From Porphyra umbilicalis (lineage: Eukaryota; Rhodophyta; Bangiophyceae; Bangiales; Bangiaceae): 64,000 nt of DNA. The stretch lies in assembly GCA_002049455.2 (NCBI GenBank), contig KV919110.1, positions 1 to 64,000 on the forward strand. Reading direction: 5' to 3'. Shown piece after piece: positions 1 to 9,720 of the stretch; position 1 is the first letter of the stretch, and each line of letters opens with the position of its first letter. Made by a program: the position numbers and the translations under genes. Under the pieces are notes generated by a model. It worked only from the letters and a program-made list of their open reading frames with translations, had not been told where the DNA came from and ran no database searches.

Positions 1-367
1 CCGTGGGGCACCCGTGGGTTGTCCGTCGCCTCATGAAGGTCTGGAGCATCTGTCAGAGTCGCCGCCAGAGCCAATCCATCGGCGATTGCTGGCACGAAGC
101 GGTTGTGGGCCGATATAACTTTTGTGGGAAGCACAACACAGACGAGTCAAAGCGAGAAAAGCACCCTGCGCCCCTCTCCGTGGGGCGCCACCCTCGCCGT
201 CCTGTCTGCCGCAGCCGCATGAACAACAATGCTACAGCTTTATCTTCGGCAAGGCACGAGGAGCTTGGGCGCGGACCAGGGAACGCCCACCCCCCCCCAC
301 CCTCGCTCCCTCTTTTTCCGCCGAGCTCCGGCGTCCCCCCCGCGGCGGCGTGTCGACTGGTCCCCCG
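1..367. other. gene-free window edge
   Basis: No open frame here resembles a protein. The stretch holds a CCAAT-containing motif at about 69-80 (AGCCAATCCATC) that recurs near 31,677-31,688, and a C-rich run at about 290-300. It lies downstream of the minus-strand gene that ends at 368, so part of it may be that gene's 3' untranslated region. Confidence 0.4.
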
Positions 368-769
368 TCATAGGAGCCACGCGGCATGTGGGTCACGCCA
401 GCACGCCTGGGCCTTGGCGGTTAAGTTGCGCGCGTAGTGGGGCCAGACGAGGCTATTGGCCTTGTCGGCGGCCTTATAGCACCAGGCGCTGCATCCGAAA
501 CACATCTTATCCGTGTCTCCCACGGGGGTGTCGGCGCGGGGCTCGAGGCAGTTGCGCAACGCATTGTCGCACATGGTCATGACCTTGTACAGGTTCTGTA
601 CGGCGGTAGGCCCCGGCGCCGCCTCCCCCCCGCCGGCCGCCGGCGGCGTGGCTGCCGGGGGGGGGGCCCCAGCGGGCACGGCCCCGGCGAGGTCGGCGGC
701 GGAGAGGGCAGCGGCAACGACCGCGGCGGTCGCAACGACGGCAACGGTGCACGCCTTGCGCAGCGCCAT
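368..769 (-). CDS. small secreted cysteine-rich protein, unknown function
   Basis: The 133-residue product starts at an ATG in good context (the frame is open further upstream, but that part is low-complexity Pro/Arg and unlike protein). Residues 1-29 form a classical signal peptide: basic start (ALRKA), a long Ala/Val core, and a likely cleavage site near AGA-VP. A Pro/Ala/Gly linker (about 31-55) leads to a compact domain (about 57-125) with six cysteines at 67, 74, 90, 93, 97 and 123. The spacing C-x2-C-x3-C and several Trp/Tyr suggest a disulfide-bonded fold. I do not recognise the family. A TATA-like element lies about 195 bp upstream. Secretion or lumenal location is inferred from the signal peptide only. 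Composition is typical for the window. Confidence 0.62.
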   Translation of the reverse strand: MALRKACTVAVVATAAVVAAALSAADLAGAVPAGAPPPAATPPAAGGGEAAPGPTAVQNLYKVMTMCDNALRNCLEPRADTPVGDTDKMCFGCSAWCYKAADKANSLVWPHYARNLTAKAQACWRDPHAAWLL

Positions 770-962
770 GGCCACGGAGCGGGGTCTTGGGTGGACGGGG
801 GGAGGAGCAGGTGGGCGGGGGAGACGCGGAGCGCAGACGGCCGGCCGTCCAACGGGCGGCGCTTGGTCTGTGGGTTTGGGAGAAGAGGCAGTGCGTGTGC
901 GTGGGCGGTGGGCGGGTGTGGGGTGCGGGTCTGCTGTTCCCCCAACTCGCCGCGCACGCCGA

Positions 963-971
963 CCTTTTATG
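963..971 (-). promoter_or_regulatory. TATA-like element upstream of the secreted Cys-rich gene
   Basis: On the minus strand this reads CATAAAAGG, an AT-rich island in GC-rich sequence, about 195 bp before the start codon at 769. Assignment as a core promoter is inference from position. Confidence 0.25.
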
Positions 972-1114
972 TCCGTCACGGCACCGTGGGGGTCCCCCAT
1001 AACGCCACGGGTGGCGTCGCTGCGGCCCCTAGAGCTCGAGCCGCCCCGCCGGGCCGCTAACAACTCTGCCCGTGGACGGCCGCGTCCTGGGAGGAGGATC
1101 ACCACACGTCGGCG

Positions 1115-2188
1115 TCACGCCAAAAAAATAAAGCGAGGATGACACGTCCTCTTCAGCGTCTGCTCCCCCCTCCTCCCCACCTCCCCGCGTGCCACCCGTT
1201 GACGCTGACGACGCGGCAAGGGATGGGCGGCGGGCACCGTGCGGGCGGCGCCCACGCGCGTCCGCGCGGGGATCCCCGCCGCGTGCGCCACCCGCCGCGC
1301 GGTCAGCGGCGGGGTGTGAGGGGCGACGCGCCGCGGCGGCGCGGGCCCCCCCCGCGCCGCACGCGCGGCCGACCGGCGCCTTGTCTTTGGGCCACGGCGT
1401 CCGCGGCGGATCGCGGGCGCGGATTGGCCCGCGTCAATCTGCACAGCGTCTGCGCGGGTGGACCCCGCCCGAGCGGGGGCCGTTCCGGGGATGTCGCGGG
1501 ATTGTTGCCACGCACCCCCGCGTCGTCGGGGCCGCGCGTCGCCTCCCGCGGCGGCGGCGGCGGCCACCGCCGCTGCGACGCGCGTCGCGGTGCGGACCGT
1601 GGTGGGGCGGGGGCGCCGCCCTTGTGCGGCAGGCTGCAGGCGGCCGCCCGAGCACCGCCCGAACGACGGGGAGCGCGCGGGGGTGCGCTCCGGCCACGCG
1701 CCGCCCGGCGGGGATGCGGCGCCGTCTGTCGATCGACGGCGGCCGCCGGCGGCAACGCTCAAAGCGCATGCACGCGCGTCCAGCGTTGCTCGGCCAATGG
1801 GTGGCAAGACGCAAAACGCGCGGGGGGCGATGGCGTCGGGCGTCCGCTGGTGACGGCGCGTGGTCGTTTGCCGCCCCGGTCGTCGTGCATCCCAGAAGTT
1901 TTGATGGGTGCCCGCCGCGCACGCGGCAGCGCCTTGCTCTGCTTATTAATTTCTTATTTCTTCTTTATCACCCCCCTGTCATATTCGCCCGATGCGCTGG
2001 CCACCCTACCCCGGCCGCCCGCGTCTACATGGCACCCTGTGGTGGTGGACGCGAGAGCCCCCGACGCGCGCCCGACTCGGCCCCGCAGGCGGAAACCGGC
2101 GCAGGCTGAACCGTCCACGGGGAGACCGGGAGGGTGCAGCGACGGGCCGCACACACGAGCGTCGCCAGAGGAGCCCGCCGCGGGGTGC
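1115..2188. other. GC-rich intergenic stretch, no supported gene
   Basis: Open frames exist on both strands, but all are Arg/Pro/Ala low-complexity products of high GC and none shows a recognisable domain or start context. A short T-rich patch at about 1,945-1,970 may belong to the 3' end of the minus-strand gene that ends at 2189. Nothing else supported. Confidence 0.35.
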
Positions 2189-3264
2189 TCATCGACGACG
2201 GGGGGCGTGACCGACTCGTTGATTAGCCGAGACTGCAGGGCCACACCGCACGGCGTGGGCACCGCCGGTACGTGCCGCCCACAGGGGCGCCGCCGCCGCC
2301 GCCAGTGGCGGCCTCCCGCCGCGCGGCGGTGCGCCGGCGCGGCGTGGCGCCGCAGCCGCGGCGTGGCAGGCGTGGCAAACGCTGCTGCCGCGCGTGTCGC
2401 GGCGCGCGGCGGGGACCCCAACCGCCGCCGCCGCCCCGCGCCCCGAATCCGCCGCCCGCGGCCGGCGTCGACCGCGTCGCACGGTCCGGGCCACCCGCCC
2501 CTTACCGTCTCCCCCGTCGCTGCCCGCGTCGTCGTCCCCCGCGTCGCGCGGTCCCGGTTCATCCGCCCCCCCCGTGGCCCCCCCCGCTACCGGCGTGCCG
2601 AGCCCCCCCCACACTTCCGCGCTGCTGAGGCGGGCGAGCCCCTCCCGCGCCGCCGCCCCCGCAACGGCGGCGGCGGCGGCGAGCGCGGCGGCCGCCTCGG
2701 GCGGGAGGGGCTCCCCCGCCGCCGCGCGCGCCGCAATGGCCGCGAGCGCCGCCTCCAACCGCGTATCCGAGTCGGACTCGCACATGGCGAGGCCGCCGAG
2801 GGGGGGGGGGACGCCGCCGCCGCCGCCGCCGCCGACGCCGCCGCCGCCGTCGGCGCCACGCCGGCGGCAGTGACGGCTGCGGCGGCAGCGACGGCGGGGG
2901 GCCGCCGCGGAAACAGCAGCGGCCGCACGGGGCGGTCGCCCCGCCACGCGTCGACGGCGGGCGGCGGGGCGCCGCGCATGGCGCCGCCAAACGGGGTGGC
3001 CGACGACGCCCACGAGGCGGCCGCGGCGGCTTTGCCCGCGTCGGCGACGCCGCGTCCGCCGGGGTGCGGCACCCCGCGCGCCCCGTCGGGCGGGCGGCTG
3101 CGGCGCCGGCGGTGGTGGCGCGCGAGCGCGATGCCCGCCGCCACGCCGGCGAGCAGCAGCAGGGGCGCGCCGACGCCGAGGCAGATGGCGAGGGCTTCGG
3201 GGGGGAAGGGGTGGAGCACCCCGTCGGTGGCGTGGCGGTCCGTAAGCGGCGGCAGCGGGGGCAT
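2189..3264 (-). CDS. single-pass membrane protein with Ala-rich tail (frame break at a G run); paralogue of the gene at 5643-6494
   Basis: Starting at the ATG at 3264, the protein has a short N-terminus, one transmembrane helix at about residues 24-47 (ALAICLGVGAPLLLLAGVAA) and an immediate basic stop-transfer segment (RHHRRRR), then a Pro/Ala-rich region. In the sequence as given this frame becomes unnatural at the 11-G run at 2800-2810. The neighbouring frame then takes over with CESDSDTRLEAALAAIAA, GEPLPPE and an Ala-rich helix, and runs to a stop at 2189. The RLEA-LAA-A-GE-LP motif is also at the C-terminus of the membrane protein encoded at 5643-6494, which has the same TM-plus-RRRR start. 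I therefore treat both frames as one gene with a homopolymer error (or a short intron). Function unknown; the N-terminus-out topology is a guess. Confidence 0.5.
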
Positions 3265-5642
3265 GGTGGGGGGGGGTGCGGGTGTGGGGGTATGGGAGGA
3301 ACAACACCGCAGCACCGTGGCCGTTGGAGAGAACCGGGTGCGACGAGAGCAATGGAAGGAGAGGGGAGAGGGCGTTGTAGTGCGCAGGCGCCCGCCCGCG
3401 CCCGACCCCACGCCGCGTGGTCGGTCGGGGGCCCGCCGACGACGGCACGCCCCGCCCGCGTGCCGCCCAAACCGCGGCGACGCGTCCCCTTCCCGCGGGC
3501 TTGACACTGATGGCGGACCGGCGTTACCACGGTCGACGCGTGGGGGCGGCGGGTCCACCCCACCATGAAGGGGGAGGACTGGGTGGCGGCCAGCCGCCGT
3601 TGCGAGGCGCCCGTCAGACGCGCGTGACACTGGGAGTCCCGACTGAACGGCTACAGTACATGCAATGAGGGGCCGAGTGGCGTCGCCCGACGCGGGGCCT
3701 GTGGCGGTACACACCCCTGCCGCCGACGTCGGCGCCAGCCGCAACGCGGCCGGGGGGCGGCGACGGGCGTCACCCGTCGGGGCTGTGTTGCGCCTCTTGT
3801 CCAGGTGGGGCAAGATCGGCAGCCACGGGGCGGCGGACCGCCAACGCCGCGGGGGTGCCGTCGAGCGGGGGCTCGGCCGCCGCCCCCACGCCACCCCATG
3901 ACGTGCTTCCCCGCTGTCACGCGGACCGGCTGACGACGGTGCGGGTACGCCGCATCCCCGCCCCCGCGCCGCGTGCCACGCTGCTCAGGCGGGCGGGCGG
4001 GACGTCACGTCCCGCGTCGGTAACGGTTACCGAGACCCCCCGATGGCCGGTCGTGCGTCGGCCGGCCCCACTGCGTCGGCTGCCGCGGCGCCCTTGACAC
4101 TCCCGAGGTTTCCGAGTCAGGAATCCTGACGGACCAGCGGTCATGGCCAGCAGAGTCACGAGCCACGGCCGTGCGTGCAGATGGGAGGCCCACAGGTAGG
4201 ATAGGCAATTGAATACATCAAAATCCGTTGATATCGATATGTGCCCAAAAACTGACAAGCGCCGCCATGGATGGCAACAATTAAATCGGTACACTGTACC
4301 AATTGAATTAATCTGCGATGAATCGACGATTAATACGGAGCCGATCCCATGCCTTTTCTGACTTTTTTGAATGTATTGCGGTGCCTGCGAGGCGGCGACC
4401 TGGATCGTCGCTGACGCTGCCGACCATCTTCCCCTTGCACTGCCTGTCGGCGCTGGCCTCCATCACCGGCTACGGCCAGGTGCCGCAGGCGGCAGCACGC
4501 CGCCTCGCGGCCGACGGCGGCCTGCAGGCATGGGTTTGTTTGCCAGCACCAAGCATGGAAGAGGATTGGGCGGGAGGGGGTACCAGCACGACGCGGCTCC
4601 AAGGGGACTGTAGTGGTTTCTCAGCCGCCTGCCGCACGCGCTGATGTGTTTGGAAGGAGGGAAGGGGCTGAGGATGTGATTGAGATGCGTTGTAGCCGGT
4701 GACGACGGCCGTCTCGGCCTTGGTTGCTCCAGTCGGCGTTCGGCAAAGAAGAAAGAAAATTCCCCAGAAATTTGATACATTGAGTTCACATACCATATGT
4801 TGAACAAATCGACAGATTAATAGAATTCTACAGTCAAGATTGTGGATTTTTTCCTTCCATGTGCGCCACGTGTCCCCCTGAAAATGATGTCGAATCGATA
4901 ACTGGTTGTGACTCAATTCAAATGATTCGACTGGGGCAGAGGCCATCTCATTGCCCACTCCCACCGGCAGGGGGCGGGGGTCCCTGCAGCGAATTGTCGA
5001 CGAGGCGGTTACGGCCGAGGAGTCCTTGTGCGGGCTGGCGCAGTCGATCGCCGTCTCAATTGAGTGAACGCTGGTCGACCTCGCCAGCCGTTGCAACACG
5101 TAGGCAGGGTGCAACGCGGGGCCGACGGGGGGCGACGGGTCGCCCGTCGCATTGAGCGGCGTGCAAAGCAGTGTCAATCATTGATCCGCTCTCGAGTGAG
5201 AAGCTCTCTGTCCTTGGCAACCGGACACTGATTCCGGCGTGAACGTTGCAGGGACGGCTCGACCGCTGCTCGGGTCCCCCCCTCCCGCCGGCGCCCGTTG
5301 TTTCTCTGTTCCAAGTCCCCTCTCCTTCTCATCATGACGATGATTGCCGGACCTGCGACTGTCTGAGTTGCGGCAACAACAGCACGCGTGACTGTCTGCT
5401 CGCGGGCGCAACGGTAGGCAGCCGACGCGGCTAGCCGCGTCGCCGCGACGCGGCGTCTCACGCGGCCGCGTCGGCGCCGCGTTCTAACCGCGCAGAGTCT
5501 CGGGCGAGGTTTAGAAAAGCCAGAGAGCCGGAGTCACAGTTTTCGCTTTTCTACCCATCCACAGCGGCGTCCCTAGGCTCGCCCGCTGCTGCTCTCTCCG
5601 TTGTACATCCATTCCCCTTCCTCTGCCCCGCTGGCGGAGCCA
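3265..5642. other. long intergenic region between the two paralogous membrane-protein genes
   Basis: The region is about 2.4 kb. Its middle (about 4,190-4,330 and 4,740-4,930) is noticeably AT-richer than the surroundings, which is where promoters of flanking genes might be expected, but I find no convincing TATA, tRNA or coding domain. Open frames at 4,470-5,177 (-) and 4,318-4,644 (+) have unremarkable composition and no recognisable motif. Confidence 0.3.
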
Positions 5643-6494
5643 TCACTGCCACCACCACTCGTCTTCCCTATCGCAGTCTCCATCAGACAGCGATGTGCGG
5701 GGCGCCAAGTCCGGGAGCACAACCTCGCCCGCCGCAACAGCGGCGAGCAGCGCCTCGAGACGCTCGTCAGGGTCGGCGACCGACCGCATGACGGCCTGAA
5801 CATGGGGAGGTGCCGCCCCACCACCAAGGGGTGACCGTGGCATCGGGGAGCCGCGCCCAACGACCGCGGGGAAGACAGCATCTGGTGCCCCGGCGCCGAC
5901 GGCGACGCGGTCACTGACGACGCGGGTCGGGGGCGGTCGCCACGGCGGCAGCGACGGCAGCGGGGACGGCGGTCGATCTTGGGGCACCGCCTCTGCTGGT
6001 GTCGGCTTGGGCATTGTGTCTTTAGCAACGACCTTGTCGGCAGCCACCACGCCCGACGCATCGACATGCCGCGCGAGCGGAGGCAGCTGCGGCCAGCCGC
6101 CCGCCACCACCGCGTCACGGATCACCGCCGCCGCCGCCGGCGCGTCCGCTGCGCCCGTCGGCTGTAGGCCGCCGGTGCTCCCCCCCCCCAGTCGCCTCCA
6201 GCTCCCCCGCCACGACCAGCAGCCGATGTCGGCGCCGTCCACGACGTCGGCAGCGTCGGCGCCCACTTTGCCGCCGCCGAGTCCGTCGGCCACGTGGACG
6301 CTTGCGGCCGACGGCGGCGGCAGTGATGACGATGCCACCGCCGCCGCCGTCGCACCGTCCCGAGGGGGGCGCCGCCACGGCCACCGTCGCCGTCTCCCGC
6401 CGGCGGCGGGTGCCGCCCACGCAGCGGCAGCGAGGAGGGCGACGGCGCATACGACGGCGGCGACGGCTGCAAGGGCGACTATGGCGGACGTCAT
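5643..6494 (-). CDS. single-pass membrane protein with C-terminal acidic RLEALLAAV motif, unknown function
   Basis: From the ATG at 6494 the product has 283 residues. Residues 3-29 are a strongly hydrophobic Ala/Val/Leu helix (signal anchor or signal peptide), followed by GGRRRRWPWRRPPR, a stop-transfer cluster. The middle is Pro/Ala/Val-rich. The C-terminus carries DPDERLEALLAAVAAGE followed by an acidic end (DGDCDREDEWWWQ). The frame remains open upstream to 6821, so a longer form starting at Met43 or Met1 of that frame is possible; I prefer 6494 because the hydrophobic segment is then N-terminal, as in the paralogue at 2189-3264. No catalytic motif is visible. The two genes lie in the same orientation about 2.4 kb apart, consistent with an old tandem duplication. 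Confidence 0.55.
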   Translation of the reverse strand: MTSAIVALAAVAAVVCAVALLAAAAWAAPAAGGRRRRWPWRRPPRDGATAAAVASSSLPPPSAASVHVADGLGGGKVGADAADVVDGADIGCWSWRGSWRRLGGGSTGGLQPTGAADAPAAAAVIRDAVVAGGWPQLPPLARHVDASGVVAADKVVAKDTMPKPTPAEAVPQDRPPSPLPSLPPWRPPPTRVVSDRVAVGAGAPDAVFPAVVGRGSPMPRSPLGGGAAPPHVQAVMRSVADPDERLEALLAAVAAGEVVLPDLAPRTSLSDGDCDREDEWWWQ

Positions 6495-7731
6495 GCCCGT
6501 CGTTGTGGCGCCAGTGGCGGCCGCCACTCTTTTGACAGGAGCGAACGTCCTCCCGCACCCGTGACATGGCGCGGCGGGGGTGAAGGGGAGCGCGCGCGTC
6601 GAGGGCGATGATAGGCCGCCATTGGATGTCGACCGCGGCGGGGTGAGGGCACCCGTCCCCCACGCGGGTGACGGGTACACCCCGATGACGGGCATGGTCG
6701 CGTCACTTCGTGGTGGGTGGTGCCGTTGCGGGCTAGGGTGCAGCGCCCGCCGAGCAACGCCGCCTCGGTGAAGCGTTTCTGCCAGCACGCCACACGCGAC
6801 CGCGTGCACGTCGTCCAGCACCCGAGTTGCATATACGTTGCATAAGAGGGTGCATGCGCCCTTCTAGATGCCTGGGCGAGCGTGCCGGCCACGGCAGCAG
6901 GGTGCCCTCGTGACCACCCCTTGCCCCAGGCAGCCAAGCAGCCGGGGCTCCTTCGGTGACACCGCGCCGGTGGTGCCCCCTTGTCAGACCCCTGCAGCGC
7001 CATTCAATCGCTCCAGGCCGCTGGCCTGGCAACCACGCGCAGTCCATCAAAAATGTGGCCCGTGGCCTGGGAATACCCACGGGAGGGACGCACCCTATCG
7101 CGATTTGCGTTGGAAGCTGACGCTGTATTGAGCAGGCAAGCGCGCGCTCACTCGACGGGAGGGCACCCGCTGGCCTATCCACGGGGGATTCAAGGATACG
7201 TCCCGAACGGGCGAGATTCCACGCCGCCTGGGACCGCGAAGAGAGGGCCAGTGCCAACACTGGATCCGATCGGGGCGGACCGTCAACGTTGTAGACGCGG
7301 CGGCCAACCAACCAAACGCGTGGGCGCGAGGGAATGGCGCCGCTTGCGTGGACGGTGTTCGCCCGCCCAGCAGCGTTCGTTGGTGTTCGCGCGCGCGCAA
7401 TGTCCACGCAATGGACGGCGGGGGCGCGTCGGGAGCTGTGCACTCGCAGACGCATGACGCGAGGCGCCCCGATAGGGTGGTGTGGGCCGCTCCTGGACCG
7501 CGGCAGTTCGGGGGCGCAGCGTCGGTGACGACGCGCGGGGACGCGCCGCGCGAGGCCCCAACGAGGCAGGGCACGTGGAGTGCTGACAACAGTGTGTAAT
7601 GATGTACTGTCCCAACGTACAGCACTCTTGTTACTTGTCTTCGGCAGTTGTTAAGTGTCCTCTCGGCGCGACTTACTACTGTACAGCTGTCCACCATAGT
7701 GGTACCACTTGGCAAAAAAGGTCAAAGTGCC
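6495..7731. other. intergenic, no supported gene
   Basis: Several overlapping frames of 60-240 codons occur on both strands but none has a domain, signal peptide or plausible composition. Nothing else seen before the minisatellite at 7732. Confidence 0.3.
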
Positions 7732-7870
7732 GGAAATGCGCCCGTGTGAGACGGAAATGCGCCCGCGTGAGACGGAAATGCGCCCGTGTGAGACGGAAAT
7801 GCGCCCGCGTGAGACGGAAATGCGCCCGTGTGAGACGGAAATGCGCCCGTGTGAGACGGAAATGCGCCCG
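7732..7870. repeat. 21-bp minisatellite, about 6.6 copies
   Basis: The unit begins GGAAATGCGCCCG and ends GTGAGAC, with unit starts at 7732, 7753, 7774, 7795, 7816, 7837 and 7858 (last copy partial). Copies differ almost only by one C/T at the same place. Because 21 is a multiple of three, the array is open in several frames at once (for example a seven-residue MRPCETE repeat), which is a by-product rather than evidence for a protein. Confidence 0.9.
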
Positions 7871-8353
7871 CGCCCGTCGCCGCCGGCGGTGCCGTCCCGT
7901 TTGCAGCGCGCCTCTCCCCTCCCTGCTGACCCTGCCTTCCTCACCACGCGCCCCGGACGCCCCCCCCCCCTCCAAGTCGCGGCCGCTGGAGAAGCTGTTC
8001 TGATGATTTTCAAAAGTCAATAGTCGATTGTGAATGATTGACCGTCAACTGACAAATGTTTGCACATGCACTGAATAGGATACTGATCCCTTTTGAGCTC
8101 AGATGTTGCCGAGCGAGCTCTGCTGTGCTCTGCGAGCTGGAGCCTGTCGATCCGTTGAGGCCGTTGCCGGATCCACGCAGATTCATGTGTGGACGCGCGC
8201 CGAGACACACCCTTCGGCTCCCCACACGGATCCCTATCCCCGCGCTGCCCCGACAAGCACTTTTTCCCCTTGCCCCTTCACTGACCTTTCTCTCTCTGCA
8301 CAACGCTCCCCTTAACCGCCCGCCCCCGCTCCGCCCCCCCCACACCCCCGGCC

Positions 8354-9124
8354 ATGGCGTTCCTCACCGCCCCCGCCGTCCTCGGCACCGGCGCCGGCGG
8401 CGCCCCCCGCCTCACATCTGCCTTCCCCCGCCGCGGCGGCCCCGTCGCCACCCCCCCCTCCCCCCGCCGGGCCGCAGCCACCCTCCGCGCCTCGGCAGGC
8501 GCCCCCGGCCAAGGCTCTGGCTCCGTGTCGGACAGCTCCCCCGATGAGGTGCGGGCGCTGCTCACCTCCTCCGACTATGTCGACCGCATTTCGGCGCTCA
8601 ACCGGTCCCGCGCGCTCGGCGACGAGCGGCTGGCCATCCTCCTCGACCTCGTGCAGGCGGACCCCAACGCGCAGGTGCGTTACCTGGCCGTCGCGCAGCT
8701 GATCGACGCGGGGGGCGCGGACAAGGCGGCGGTCCTGCCGGTCGTGCGGGCCGTCATGGCCAACGATGCTGAGACGAGCGTCCGCGCCGGCGCCGCCGAC
8801 GTGGTGTGCGGCCTCGGCTTGACGGAAGCGTACGAGGATCTGGTTGCGTGCTACGAGGCCAACTCGGATTGGATGGTCAAGATGAGCGTCGTGGCGGGGC
8901 TGGGGGAGCTCGGCGACGGCCGCGCGTACGAGTTCCTCGTGGACGTGTTGGGGGCGGAGGACGCGAGCGGGATGGGCATGCTCCACACCGCCGCCGTCGG
9001 CGCGCTGGGGGAGCTCGGCGACAAGCGGGGGGTGGACGTCGTCAAGGGGTGGATGGACAGCGAGGATGGGATGATGAGGGACCGGGCGGCGGACGCGTAC
9101 AAGCAGCTGACGGGGGAGGCGTGA
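8354..9124 (+). CDS. plastid-targeted HEAT-repeat protein, NblB / phycobilisome-lyase-like
   Basis: The 256-residue protein starts at an ATG in context GGCCATGG. Residues 1-50 are Ala/Ser/Thr/Pro/Arg-rich without acidic residues, the composition of a chloroplast transit peptide. Residues about 62-256 are a run of short paired helices of the PBS-lyase HEAT type: repeated patterns such as VRYLAVAQLIDAGG, VRAGAADVVCGLG, VKMSVVAGLGELGDGRA and HTAAVGALGELGDKRG, ending with MMRDRAADAYKQLTG. In cyanobacteria such proteins include CpcE/CpcF-type bilin lyases and NblB, which takes part in chromophore removal and phycobilisome breakdown; the five or so tandem LGELGD repeats fit NblB-like proteins best. 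The acting site would be the plastid stroma. The exact role (lyase, degradation factor or scaffold) cannot be told from sequence alone. Confidence 0.85.
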   Translation: MAFLTAPAVLGTGAGGAPRLTSAFPRRGGPVATPPSPRRAAATLRASAGAPGQGSGSVSDSSPDEVRALLTSSDYVDRISALNRSRALGDERLAILLDLVQADPNAQVRYLAVAQLIDAGGADKAAVLPVVRAVMANDAETSVRAGAADVVCGLGLTEAYEDLVACYEANSDWMVKMSVVAGLGELGDGRAYEFLVDVLGAEDASGMGMLHTAAVGALGELGDKRGVDVVKGWMDSEDGMMRDRAADAYKQLTGEA

Positions 9125-9577
9125 GCGGCGGGTGCGGTCGCGTCCGTGTGTGGGCGGGGCAGCCGTCCGTGGGCGGGGCCACGGAGTTGGCGGGTGTGTG
9201 CATATGCGGGGGTAGTGGGGAGAGTGCGGGAAAGAAGGGGTTGTTGTGATGGGGTGGTTTTTGGTGCATTTGTTGACGCGGGCGGTGGAGCGCGGCCGAC
9301 TGGCTGCGCACAACTACAAGGAACCCCAAGAGATCAAGACCAAGAGATCGGCTGGCTCATCCAGTCCATGGCTCCAGCTCAGCGATGCGGACGTGCACCA
9401 CCGGGAGTATGCGGATGTAGCCGACAGCCGACAGTGGCACTGGACCGTACCGCCCTTCCCAGCTATGCGTACGTGTAGGACTTTTCCCATGATATTCGCC
9501 AAGGCGGGGGTGAAAATGGCCGCAGATGTACTGTATGACCGATATTCCGGGTGAAAGAAGAGTCACAACCAGCCCCT

Positions 9578-9720
9578 GACACCCGGCCCGAGACACGCTG
9601 TTTTCGATGCGGCGCCGAGTTTGTGGCGCCAAGATGTGGCGCCGCATGGTTAGGGGCCCAGCCATGTGGCGCCGCAAACTCGGCGCCACAAAGATGGAGC
9701 GTGTCTCGGACCGGGTGTGA
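9578..9720. mobile_element. foldback / MITE-like element
   Basis: The ends are inverted copies of each other: left ACACCCGG-C-CCGAGACACGCT, right reverse complement ACACCCGG-T-CCGAGACACGCT. Inside, a second inverted pair (GGCGCCGAGTTTG on the left, its complement on the right) makes most of the 143 bp self-complementary. No coding potential. Target duplication not evident. A small non-autonomous transposon is the likeliest reading. Confidence 0.6.

Noticed and set aside
1139..3568. 809-codon plus-strand frame over the first membrane-protein gene
   Set aside because: Low-complexity Arg/Pro product with no domain; typical GC-driven shadow frame.
7732..7870. CRISPR-like array
   Set aside because: The repeats are contiguous 21-bp units without spacers, in a eukaryotic nuclear context: a minisatellite.
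8000..8052. Possible C/D-box snoRNA (TGATGAT then CTGA)
   Set aside because: No terminal stem and no D'/C' pair; motifs this short occur by chance.
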